This document shows positions 1-8,500 of a DNA stretch of 59,196 nt, in pieces. The DNA comes from Roseicyclus amphidinii. Lineage in GTDB: Bacteria > Pseudomonadota > Alphaproteobacteria > Rhodobacterales > Rhodobacteraceae. The position numbers and the translations under genes are program-made. The stretch lies in NCBI RefSeq assembly GCF_030163755.1, contig NZ_JASJOE010000018.1, positions 1 through 59,196 on the forward strand. The letters are read 5' to 3'. Every line of letters begins with the position of its first letter. The first letter of the stretch is position 1. The notes below the pieces were generated by a model. The model was not told the origin of the DNA, did not search any database, and saw nothing but the letters and a program-made list of their open reading frames with translations.

Positions 1-96
1 AAAACACCCGGTCCCTTTCCGAACCCGGCCGTTAAGTGCGACCGCGCCAATGGTACTGCGTCTCAAGACGTGGGAGAGTAGGTCACCGCCAAACCT
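1..96 (+). rRNA. rrf: 5S ribosomal RNA, 3' part
   Basis: The first ~96 bases match the conserved 3' two thirds of bacterial 5S rRNA, including the CCGAACCCGG segment, the GGGAGAGTAGGTC arm and the closing ACCT. The 5' end lies outside the window. The tRNA-fMet that follows is the usual order at the end of Rhodobacteraceae rRNA operons. The exact 3' end is uncertain by a few bases. Confidence 0.93.
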
Positions 97-177
97 AGAA
101 AGAAACACCAAGTATCTCTCAGACGATCGATCACACAGCCCATGACGGATACCATACATCCGTCACACGGCAATTGG

Positions 178-254
<77 letters not shown>

Positions 255-304
255 ATTTTTCACTCCCAACTCTCGTCAAGATGACCTCGCGCATGCCGGG
301 AGCG

Positions 305-1777
305 TCAGTGACCGCGTGATCCTCCGGGACGCCGGTTCGCGTCAGCATCATCCTGAGTGGCTGCCCGGACCGCTGCCATGGTGCCGTCTCCGTCGAGCAC
401 CTCGAGCAGTGCCGCAACGCGCTCGGCAAATCGCCGGTTGTCCAGAACGCCCCCATGCGCCAACCCCGGTACCCGGGCGAGTGCGGCGACGCGCGCCTGC
501 GGTTTCGAGCCAGCGTCCTGCAGGGCCCTGCGCAGATGGTCTGCGAGCGGGTCCTTGATGTCCAGCCGCGCGCCAGTCTCGTCTTGTCCATGCAGGAACC
601 GGATCCAGGCCGCCGTGGCGAGGGCGAATGCCGAGATGTCGCCTCCGGTCTCGAGCCGCTCTCTGGCCGGTGCGAAGATCCTTTGCGGCATTTTCTGACT
701 GCCGTCCGCCGCGATCTGCAGGCAGCGGTGCTGGATGGCCCGGTTTTCGAAACGCGCGATCAAGGCGGCGGCGTAGGCGTCGGCATCGAGGCCGCGGTTC
801 GGGGGCAGGGTTGCCGCCGCGTGCCGCATGAACACCCGCACCACCGCGCCCAATTCGGCGTTCGCCATGACATCCCGCACCGCAGGCAGACCGCGCAGCG
901 CGCCGAGATAGGCGATCAGGGAGTGGGACCCGTTCAGCAGCCGCAGTTTCATCATCTCGAAGGGCGCCACATCTCGCACCAGCTGCGCGCCTGCCGTTTC
1001 CCACTGGGGCCGCGGACCGGCGAAATTGTCCTCGATCACCCATTGACGGAAGGGCTCGGTCTCGATCGCGCCAAGATCCGGGCAGCCAAGCGCCGCCTCG
1101 GCGATGGCGAATGTCGCCTCGTTTGCCGCCGGGGTGATCCGGTCGACCATGCTGTCGGGGAAGCGGCAATGCCGTTCGATCCAGTCGACGAGGCCAGGGT
1201 CAACCTCGGCTGCGAAATCCCGGATGAGGCAGGCGAGGAGCGTGCCGTTTTCGGGAAGGTTGTCGCAGGACATGACCGTGAGGCCGCTAGCCCCCGCGTC
1301 GCGGCGCGCGGCGAGGCCGGCAACGAGATGGCCGACCAGGCTTTGGCGCGGTGCGGCGCGATTGGCGAGGTCATGGGCGACGACGGCATCCGCGCGGTTC
1401 AGCCGCCGCGCCGCGAGATCGGCACCATAGCCCTTTTCGGTCACGGTGATCGTGACGATGCGGATGGACGGGTCCGCCATTCGCGCCACCAGGCGCGCGG
1501 CGTTGCCCGGCAGCGCCCAGGCCCTGCGGATGATGGACATGTCCAGAAGCCTGGGACCCTCCGCATGCCGTTCGATCAGCGTATAGCGACCACCCTGCGC
1601 GGTGAGGGCGTCGGCCAGCGCAGGGTTGCGCATCGACACGGCCTCGATCCCCCAGTCGCCGCCCGCCACTGCGACGGCGTCCTGCGTATAGGCCGCCTGA
1701 TGCGCGCGGTGGAAGGCACCCAGCCCAAGGTGCAGGATGCCCGTCCCGATATCGTCGCGCAGTGGCGAAGGGATCAT
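305..1777 (-). CDS. uxuB: Fructuronate reductase (mannitol dehydrogenase family)
   Basis: A 490-residue NAD-dependent polyol dehydrogenase. The N-terminal Rossmann segment reads GILHLGLGAFHRAHQA, the typical family start. Mid-protein VTEKGYG and SCDNLPENG motifs and the C-terminal KLRLLNGSHS catalytic segment with its lysine are all present. Family members reduce D-fructuronate, tagaturonate or similar keto-acids. The adjacent uxaC makes D-fructuronate reduction to D-mannonate the best guess. The ATG at 1777 has GGAG eight bases upstream, and a longer reading frame upstream lacks family similarity. It overlaps the stop of a 51-codon ORF by ATGA, suggesting translational coupling. A tagaturonate or mannitol specificity cannot be excluded. 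Confidence 0.85.
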   Translation of the reverse strand: MIPSPLRDDIGTGILHLGLGAFHRAHQAAYTQDAVAVAGGDWGIEAVSMRNPALADALTAQGGRYTLIERHAEGPRLLDMSIIRRAWALPGNAARLVARMADPSIRIVTITVTEKGYGADLAARRLNRADAVVAHDLANRAAPRQSLVGHLVAGLAARRDAGASGLTVMSCDNLPENGTLLACLIRDFAAEVDPGLVDWIERHCRFPDSMVDRITPAANEATFAIAEAALGCPDLGAIETEPFRQWVIEDNFAGPRPQWETAGAQLVRDVAPFEMMKLRLLNGSHSLIAYLGALRGLPAVRDVMANAELGAVVRVFMRHAAATLPPNRGLDADAYAAALIARFENRAIQHRCLQIAADGSQKMPQRIFAPARERLETGGDISAFALATAAWIRFLHGQDETGARLDIKDPLADHLRRALQDAGSKPQARVAALARVPGLAHGGVLDNRRFAERVAALLEVLDGDGTMAAVRAATQDDADANRRPGGSRGH

Positions 1778-1929
1778 GTCGTGTCTCCGTGGGATGGAGC
1801 GTGCAGGTCCGCGCGTCTCTTGCGCCGCCCGGTTGCGCGTGTGCCCGGTGCGTTGAGGCAGCCGTATTCCCGGACGTCGCACAGCACGATGCGGTCAACG
1901 CGGCCGGCCCAGCGCCAGGTCTTTGGCAT
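1774..1929 (-). CDS. Small ORF (51 aa) between uxaC and uxuB
   Basis: An ATG-initiated ORF with a strong ribosome binding site (GGAGGAAG) that begins 13 bases after the uxaC stop and ends with a TGA overlapping the uxuB ATG. The product is basic, begins MPKTWRWAGRVDR and has two cysteines (IVLCDVREYGCL). I do not recognise a family. It fills the whole gap between the two genes, so it may be a real small protein, a coupling leader, or the relic of a larger gene. The second half is arginine-rich and looks less protein-like. Confidence 0.4.
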   Translation of the reverse strand: MPKTWRWAGRVDRIVLCDVREYGCLNAPGTRATGRRKRRADLHAPSHGDTT

Positions 1930-1942
1930 CTTCTTCCTCCGG

Positions 1943-3334
1943 TCACAGGTTGTAGACGGCGCGCGCCAGACCGTGCGCCAGCTGCGGGGCGATGGCAAAG
2001 GCTTCGTCTTCGTCGAGCCGATGGCTGGTGACCAGCTCGGCCAGAAAGGCGCAATCGACGCGGCGGGCCACGTCGTGTCGCGCCGGGATCGACAGCAGCG
2101 CGCGGGTGTCGTCGTTGAAGCCTGCGGTATTGGCGAAACCGGCGGTCTCGGTCGCCAGCTGCCGAAAGCGGCGCATGCCTTCGAAACTGTCGTGAAACCA
2201 CCACGGCGGACCCAGCCGCAGGCAGGGCCAGACGCCGGCCAACGGCGCCAGTTCCCGCGCGTAGGTATCTTCGTCCAGCGTGAACAGGATCAGGCGCAGG
2301 CGCGGGTCCATGCCGACCGCGTTCAAAAGCGGCTTCAGCGCGTCGACGAAGGCGCCTTGCGTCGGGATGTCGAAGCCGCGGTCCCGACCGATCGCGCGGA
2401 ACACGGCGGTGTTGTGGTTGCGGTGCACGCCCGCGTGCAGCTGCATGACCAGCCCGTCCTCGCAGGACATGCGTGCATGCTCGGTCAGCATCTGGGCGCG
2501 GAACAGCTCGGCGTCGTCGGCCGAACAGGTGCCGCCGCGCACCCGGTCGAACAGCGCCGCGGCGTCGGACTGCGCCAGGTCGGCGGTGCGGGCGGTGGGG
2601 TGGCCGTGGTCGGTCGCGGTGGCCCCCATCTCGATGAAACAGGCGCGGCGCAGGCGGTGCGCCTCCAGGTAGCCCGCCCAGGTCGCCGTATCGCAGCCGG
2701 TGATCGCGCCCAGCCGGTCGAGGTTGGCGGCAAAGCCCTCGAACTCGGGGTCGACGACCGCATCCGGCCTGTAGGTGGGAATGACACGGCCCGTCCAGCC
2801 ATCGCGCGCGGCGCGGTGCTGGGCCAGATCGTCGAGCGCGCTGTCGGTCGTGGCGATAACCTCGATCCCGAAACGTTCATACAGCGCTCGGGGGCGGAAG
2901 GCCTCAGTCTTGAGGGCTGCGTCGATCGCGTCATAGGCCGCGTCCGCCGTCTCCGGCGACAGGCGGGCGTGGATGCCGAAGACCTCGCTCAGGGCATGGT
3001 CTAACCAGAGCCGCGACGGCGTGCCCCGGAACAGGTGGTACTGCGCGGCGAAGGTGCGCCAGACCTTGCGCGGATCGGGTTCCGCGCCGGGCCCGATGCC
3101 AAGCTCGGCATAGGTGACGCCTTGACTCACCAGCATCCGGAGCACGTAGTGGTCGGGCTGCACCAACAGCGACGCCGGATCCCCGAAGGCCGGGTTCTCA
3201 CCCCACCAGCGCGGATCGGTATGCCCGTGCGGCGAGACGATCGGCGCAGTCTCGACGGTGGCGAACAGTGACCTGGCGATGGCGCGCGTGGTCGGGTCGA
3301 CGGGGAACAGTCGGTCGGGATGAAGCAGGGTCAT
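1943..3334 (-). CDS. uxaC: Glucuronate isomerase
   Basis: A 463-residue uronate isomerase, close to the ~470 residues usual for the family, converting D-glucuronate to D-fructuronate or D-galacturonate to D-tagaturonate. It is an amidohydrolase-fold enzyme. The metal-binding SPHGHTDPRWW near residue 30 is intact, as are the VFGIHARLSPETAD and VMQLHAGVHRNHN segments and the late PPWWFHDSFEGMRRF and GFNDDTRALLS stretches. GAGGGGC lies just before the ATG. The product feeds the reductase encoded downstream, making this the first step of a hexuronate pathway. No mannonate dehydratase (uxuA) or altronate dehydratase is present nearby, so the pathway must be completed elsewhere. Confidence 0.93.
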   Translation of the reverse strand: MTLLHPDRLFPVDPTTRAIARSLFATVETAPIVSPHGHTDPRWWGENPAFGDPASLLVQPDHYVLRMLVSQGVTYAELGIGPGAEPDPRKVWRTFAAQYHLFRGTPSRLWLDHALSEVFGIHARLSPETADAAYDAIDAALKTEAFRPRALYERFGIEVIATTDSALDDLAQHRAARDGWTGRVIPTYRPDAVVDPEFEGFAANLDRLGAITGCDTATWAGYLEAHRLRRACFIEMGATATDHGHPTARTADLAQSDAAALFDRVRGGTCSADDAELFRAQMLTEHARMSCEDGLVMQLHAGVHRNHNTAVFRAIGRDRGFDIPTQGAFVDALKPLLNAVGMDPRLRLILFTLDEDTYARELAPLAGVWPCLRLGPPWWFHDSFEGMRRFRQLATETAGFANTAGFNDDTRALLSIPARHDVARRVDCAFLAELVTSHRLDEDEAFAIAPQLAHGLARAVYNL

Positions 3335-3339
3335 GCCCC

Positions 3340-3450
3340 TCACATACCGTAGCCAGCCGACAGGCGCGCCAGCAAAAGCGACACCTCGGGCACCAGCGTG
3401 GCGATGGCCAGCCCCACAGGACGCGGCGCCAGCCGAGGGTGAGCGGCCAT
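3340..3450 (-). CDS. 36-codon ORF immediately upstream of uxaC
   Basis: A short ORF whose ATG follows a good ribosome binding site (AGGGGG) and whose stop is five bases from the uxaC start. It encodes a hydrophobic segment (VGLAIATLVPEVSLLLARL). That pattern resembles the last helix of TRAP-transporter large permeases, which often sit beside uxa/uxu genes in roseobacters, so it may be the 3' scar of a lost transporter gene. This is inference from a short hydrophobic string. It could equally be a leader peptide or a chance ORF. Confidence 0.3.
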   Translation of the reverse strand: MAAHPRLAPRPVGLAIATLVPEVSLLLARLSAGYGM

Positions 3451-3652
3451 TTCGCATCCCCCTTGCGACGGGTCGGGCAAGCTCCGACACCCTCGGACCT
3501 CGCGTGTCGCGGCGCAGTCCGCCGCCGCCGAAAAAAAGGAGAACCGACGGCAACCTTGCCACCATGATCGAGGCAATCGGGATCGACGGGCATTGCGTCC
3601 GGCCATCCGTCCACGACGGCATGACATCCGGCCCAGCGATCCGCCGGGGAAG

Positions 3653-4124
3653 TCATCCCTCGAGCATGAAGTCCTTCAGCATGATCGCCAGCCGGTCCTC
3701 GGCCTCGAGGGCGAGGCTGTGGCCGCATTCCTCGAAGACCGCGGCCCTTTCGACACCTGCGGACAGGCGGGTCATCGGTTCCTCGACCAGCAGGCCGAAG
3801 AATTCGGGCGCGCCGACGGTCATGATCGGAAGGGTCAGCCTGTCCTTGCGCAGCTTGCGCACGATCTCGGCGTTACGGAAGGCAGCCCGGTAGGTTTCGA
3901 GCGTTCCGCGCAGGCCGCCGGGCCCCTTGAGGCAGGACACCCACTCGTTCAACGCCGCTTCGGTGGTCGCGTTGGGGTTCCACGTCTCGGCCTTGATCCA
4001 GAATTCCCAGAACTCGCGTTCCTTGCCTGAAATCAGCATCTCGGGCAGGTGCGGGATCCAGAAGAACGGGATATGCGATGAAGTCCTGCGGGATGGTGTA
4101 ACTCGCAACGGTCCTCGCGCTCAC
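3653..4124 (-). pseudogene. Alpha/beta hydrolase, 5'-truncated and frameshifted
   Basis: The main frame encodes about 140 residues that read like the C-terminal lid and core of an epoxide-hydrolase-type alpha/beta hydrolase: the IPHLPEMLISGKEREFWEF lid, TLPIMTVGAPEFFG, and ECGHSLALEAED with the catalytic histidine. The preceding segment (SYTIPQDFIAYP) continues the homologous sequence in another frame, so a frameshift lies near 4065. About 125 N-terminal residues, including the nucleophile elbow, are absent. I call it a dead fragment. The stop at 3653 is the original C-terminus by appearance (KDFMLEG). Confidence 0.75.
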
Positions 4125-4135
4125 CGGCGGGCCTG

Positions 4136-4504
4136 ATGCTGCGCGCGCTCATCCGGCACAATCCTTCGATGGCCCAGTCCCGTGCGGACAAGGCGTCCGA
4201 TAACGACCTGGCGCAATTCTGGCCCGAAGGTTACCTCTATGTCGGGTTCTGCCTCAGCGTCCGGGGAGAGGTCTTGCGCGCGGATTATGGCGAGAAGCAG
4301 CAACCGGACGAAGAGCTGAACGATGTGAGGACGTGGTGGAGCTTCAGGGAAAACACCGCGCAAGACCCGTCACCGGCCATCGGTTTCCTTGACCGCTTCG
4401 CCGGCTGTGCACCGACCTGGAGCAGTCCGTAGATCTTCCGGGCAAAGCTGCCCTCACCCGGCGGAAGCGACCGGCTGGAGACCATGCGCCGCCATCTGAG
4501 CTGA
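4136..4504 (+). pseudogene. Unknown gene fragment with in-frame TAG
   Basis: The frame from 4136 (or the ATG at 4169) encodes a protein-like stretch (AQFWPEGYLYVGFCLSV, NDVRTWWSFRENTAQDP, GFLDRFAGCAPTW) interrupted by TAG at 4430-4432. The same frame stays open after the TAG and ends with a plausible tail (SDRLETMRRHLS) at a TGA. No convincing ribosome binding site is seen. The simplest reading is a gene broken by a nonsense mutation, probably also lacking its 5' end. I do not recognise the family. Confidence 0.5.
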
Positions 4505-4556
4505 TCCGTACACGCACCGCGGTGGCCAGTGGGCACCACCCCTGTTGGAATGTGTA

Positions 4557-5256
4557 TCAAGCGGCCGACCCGCCCCGTTTTGCATAGGAGGAGCGCAGGG
4601 AATCCGCCGCATCGAGCGAATGCGCGGTCATCAGCTCTTCTGCCGCGGCACCATCGCCGGCGAGGACGGCGGCGAGACTTTCGGCATGCTGCTGCCAGAT
4701 CTCCCACGGCAGATCCGCATGACGCAGGGTTTCGATCATCGCGCGGCGGAGAACCCGCCAATGCGGTCCGGCGGTCTTTGCCAGAAACGGGTTCCCGGAC
4801 ATCTTGTATAACACTATGTGCAAGGCTTCGTCTTGCCGGACCAACTCGATCACGTCGCCGGACCTCATTGCGGCGTGCCCGAGGCGCATGATCTGCTGGC
4901 CCTCCGTCTCCAGCACCTGCCTTGCCTCACGATCTCTGCGCGCGCGATTTGCGGCCTCACGGGCTGCCAGCCCGTCCAGCACGCCTCGAATGGCGTGATG
5001 ATGCCGCACGCCGTCCATGTCGAGCTGCGTCACGCGAAGGCCATGCGCGGTCGCTTGTTCCACGAGACCATCGACCTGCTGCAAGAGCATCGCCTGATCG
5101 ACAAGCTGGGCCGTTACATTCAACTGTCCCTGCGAGGTCCGCCAGGATCACGGCGTCGCGCGCTTTCAATCGGCTGGTGCAGATGTCTTCCGCAATGACC
5201 TTGTATACGTCCTCTGCGGTGCTGTCCGGTTTGGGCGGCGTCATGTCGCTTCGCAT
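4557..5256 (-). pseudogene. GntR-family (FCD domain) regulator, frameshifted
   Basis: The C-terminal ~170 residues form an all-helical FCD ligand-binding domain (GVLDGLAAREAANRARR, DEALHIVLYKMSGNPFL, HAESLAAVLAGD). The N-terminal part (AEDVYKVIAEDICTSRLKARD) lies in a different frame, and the expected winged-helix recognition segment is missing or garbled around 5110-5130. FCD regulators of this type commonly control uronate genes, so this is probably the former local repressor of uxaC/uxuB. Two in-frame ATGs (5256, 5244) could be the old start. A sequencing error could mimic one frameshift but not the missing DNA-binding segment. Confidence 0.75.
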
Positions 5257-5462
5257 ATCCAGCGCCGAAGTCGCGCTCGGTCTTTTCCGGATCGCGGCAC
5301 GCCCGAGGGTCTGAAACATCTCGCGTGCGCGGCACCTTCACCGCCTCGATCCTGCCGTCATGCCCACGAAACCGGCAGCAGCCCACATCAACGCCGTCGG
5401 CGCGACACGGCACGGGCATGCCGGCCGATCGGACCCGAAAAGCGCCCTGGGGGTGTCGGAAG

Positions 5463-5497
5463 AAGAAACCCCGCGACCCCATCGGGGGCCGCGGAGC
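5463..5497 (-). terminator. Rho-independent terminator after the large RTX gene
   Basis: Read on the minus strand, a CCGCGGCCCC / GGGGTCGCGG stem with a four-base loop (one G:U pair) is followed by GGTTTCTTCTT. It begins about 25 bases past the stop of the RTX gene. Confidence 0.75.
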
Positions 5498-5519
5498 TTT
5501 GACAGGAAACGCCGATGTC

Positions 5520-8500
5520 TCAGCGCATCGAAGCGAGCATCTTTGCCTCGAAGCTCTTGAGGATCTTGCGCGCCGACCCGTAGGAGGCACGGCCTTCGGC
5601 TTCGCGCAGGTCCGGGAAGATCGAGAACAGTTCTTCCCGCTGCTCCGCGTCGATCCCGTCCATCGCCATGTCGCCCGGCTGGAAGCTCTCGGTCCAGGAC
5701 CCGTTCGCCAGGACCACCTGGTGCCGCTCGCACATCACGTGGACATAGGTGACCTCATCGACGGCCTGCTTCTCGATCCCCGGAATACCGGTGAGGTGCT
5801 TCGCCGCCGCCAGAACCTCGTGTTCGTCGAACATGAGGCTGGCCTGCGCGCTGCGGATCAGCATCCGGTGGTTCGGGCTGACCATCATGTCACGCTCGGG
5901 CAGGCCGTAGCCCAGCGAGCCTGCGCGGATCAGGACCGGCCGCAGCTTCGGGTTCATCGCCAACTCGGCTGCGCCGAGGTTCCGCGCCCCGACCCATGCC
6001 AGTTCCTGGATGCCGTCATCCCGCGTGATCACCTTGTCGCCGGGCCGAAGCTCTTCGACAGGCCGGTTTCCGTAGGGCGTTGCGATCAGCGTGCCCGGCG
6101 TGAAGCAGATGATCTGCTCGATGTTGGTGAAGTCGAGCGTGCCGGTGACGTTTCCGAGATCGTCAAGATACTCGACCGTCCCGTCCGTGCCGTTGCCGTC
6201 GCTGTCGGTCACCTGGTTCACGATGCGGAAGCGCGACGGGCCAAGGTCGAGGGTGTCGAAATCATCGCCACCGCTGCCACCGTCGACCGTATCGCCCTGC
6301 GCATCGGCCGGCCCGTCGATCACGAAGAGGTCGTTGCCGTCGCCGCCCGACAGGCTGTCGGCCCCTGCGCCACCGATGAGCGTGTCATTGCCGGTGCCGC
6401 CGTCGATGACGTCGTCGCCCGCACCGCCCGACAGCGTGTCGTCGCCCGCGTCACCTGCGAGCGCGTCGTTGCCGTCGCCGCCCGTCAGCGCGTCATTGCC
6501 GTCGCCACCGGCGAGCGTGTCGTCGCCTGCACCGCCGTCGACCGCGTCGTCGCCCGCGCCACCGGCAAGCACATCGTTGCCCGCGCCGCCGTCGACAGTG
6601 TCGTCGCCGGTGCCTGCATCGACATTCAGCGGGCCGGTCGCGGCCGTGCCGTCGATCACGTCATTGCCGGCACCCGTGAGGACCTGCTCGATCTCGCTGA
6701 AGGCGATGTCCGGGAAGATATCCCCATCCACGCCGTTCACCCCGCCCGATTCCGGGTCGGCATCGAAGCCCACCTGAAGCGGCCCGGTCGCCGAAGACAG
6801 GTCGAGGATGTCGCCTGCGTCGCCGTTCTCGGGTCCGCCCGCGGCGCCATCGGTGCCATCGGTGCCGCCATCGACGGTCACCTGCACGTTGGTCGCGGGA
6901 TCGCTCGGATCGGTGATGAAGACATCATCGCCCGCGCCGCCCGTGGCCACGTCGCCACCGCCGACCGCGATGACGTCATCGCCGTCGCCACCGTCCAGCG
7001 TGTCATTGCCCGCGCCGCCCGTCAGCGTGTCGGCACCATCCCCACCCAGGAGGTTGTCGGTCCCGTCGCCGCCGTCCAGCGCATCATCATCTGCGCCACC
7101 GTCCAGCGTGTCATTGCCCGCGCCGCCGGCCAGCACATCGTCGCCGGTGCCGCCGATGACGCTGTCATCGCCAAGGCCCGCTTCGACCGTGTCATTCCCG
7201 CCCGCCGCGTCGATCACGTCGTTCAGGCCATCGGCCCCGTCGATCTGATCGCCCTGCGGATCGCTGAAACCGACCCGCAGCAGGTCGTCCACGGCCGTGC
7301 CGTCCACGACCCCGTCCGCACTCACCAGGATCTCTTCGATACCGGTATAGTTGATGGTGACGGTATCGCCGTTGGCATCCGTGTAGGTCGCAACGCCCGC
7401 TTCGGGATCGACCGCATCCGGCGTCACCACGACATTGTCGAGGCCTCGCAGGTCGAGGACATCGCCGTCACCGCCGTTGGTCGGATCGGTCAGGTCTTCG
7501 CCCGTCTCGCCGCCATCCACGCTGATCGTGGCGGGGCCTTGCGTGGCGGTCGGGTCGAAGGTGAAGACATCGTCACCCGCGCCGCCGAGGACGATATCCC
7601 CCCCAGCCACCAGGATGTTGTCGTCGCCGTCACCACCATCCAGCGTATCGGCACCCGCACCGCCTGCAAGCGTGTCGGAGCCCGCACCGCCCTCGAGGAG
7701 GTCGTCGCCTGCACCGCCGACCAGGTCGTCGTTGCCGTCGCCGCCTGCGAGCGTGTCGTTGCCGTCGCCGCCGTCGAGCGTGTCGTCACCTGCGCCGCCT
7801 GCGAGGCTGTCGTTGCCGTCGCCCCCTGCGAGCGTGTCGTTGCCGTCGCCACCGTCGAGCGTGTCGTCACCTGCGCCGCCGTCCAGCGCGTCGTTGCCGA
7901 GGCCGCCCGTCAGGTCATCGTTGCCCGCGCCGCCGGTGACGCTGTCGTCGCCTGCGCCTGCGTCCACGTCGAGCGGGCCGGTCGCGGCCGCGCCGTCGAT
8001 GGTGTCGTTGCCGTCGCCGGTCAGGAGGTTCTCGATCTCGGCGAAGGTGATGTCGGTATCGCCGGTGACCGTGTCGATCCCGTCGACCGTGCCGCTTTCG
8101 CCATCCGCGCCGAATGCGACGGTCACGGGATCCGCCTCGGCGGTCAGGTCGAGGATGTCGCCCGCGTCGCCGTTCTCGGGGCCGTCCGGGTTGCCATCGG
8201 TGCCGTCCGAGCCGCCATCGATCGTCGCGTTGACATTGGTCGTCGTGTCGGCGCCGTCGAGGAAGAAGAGATCGTCGCCGCTGCCGCCGACCGCATTGTC
8301 CGTGCCCCCGACGACGAGGGTGTCGTCGCCTGCGCCGCCGTCGATCTGGTCGCCGCCGAGACCGCCGGTGATCGCATCCGCGCCCGTGCCGCCGAGCAGC
8401 GTGTCATCCCCGTCGCCGCCGAGGATGAGGTCGTTGCCATCGCCACCGAGGATGCTGTCGTTCCCGTCGTCACCCGAAAGGATGTCGTCGCCCACGCCGC

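Noticed and set aside
455-3004. 849-codon plus-strand frame opposite uxuB and uxaC
   Set aside because: Shadow of high-GC genes; Arg/Gly-rich composition and no ribosome binding site or family motifs.
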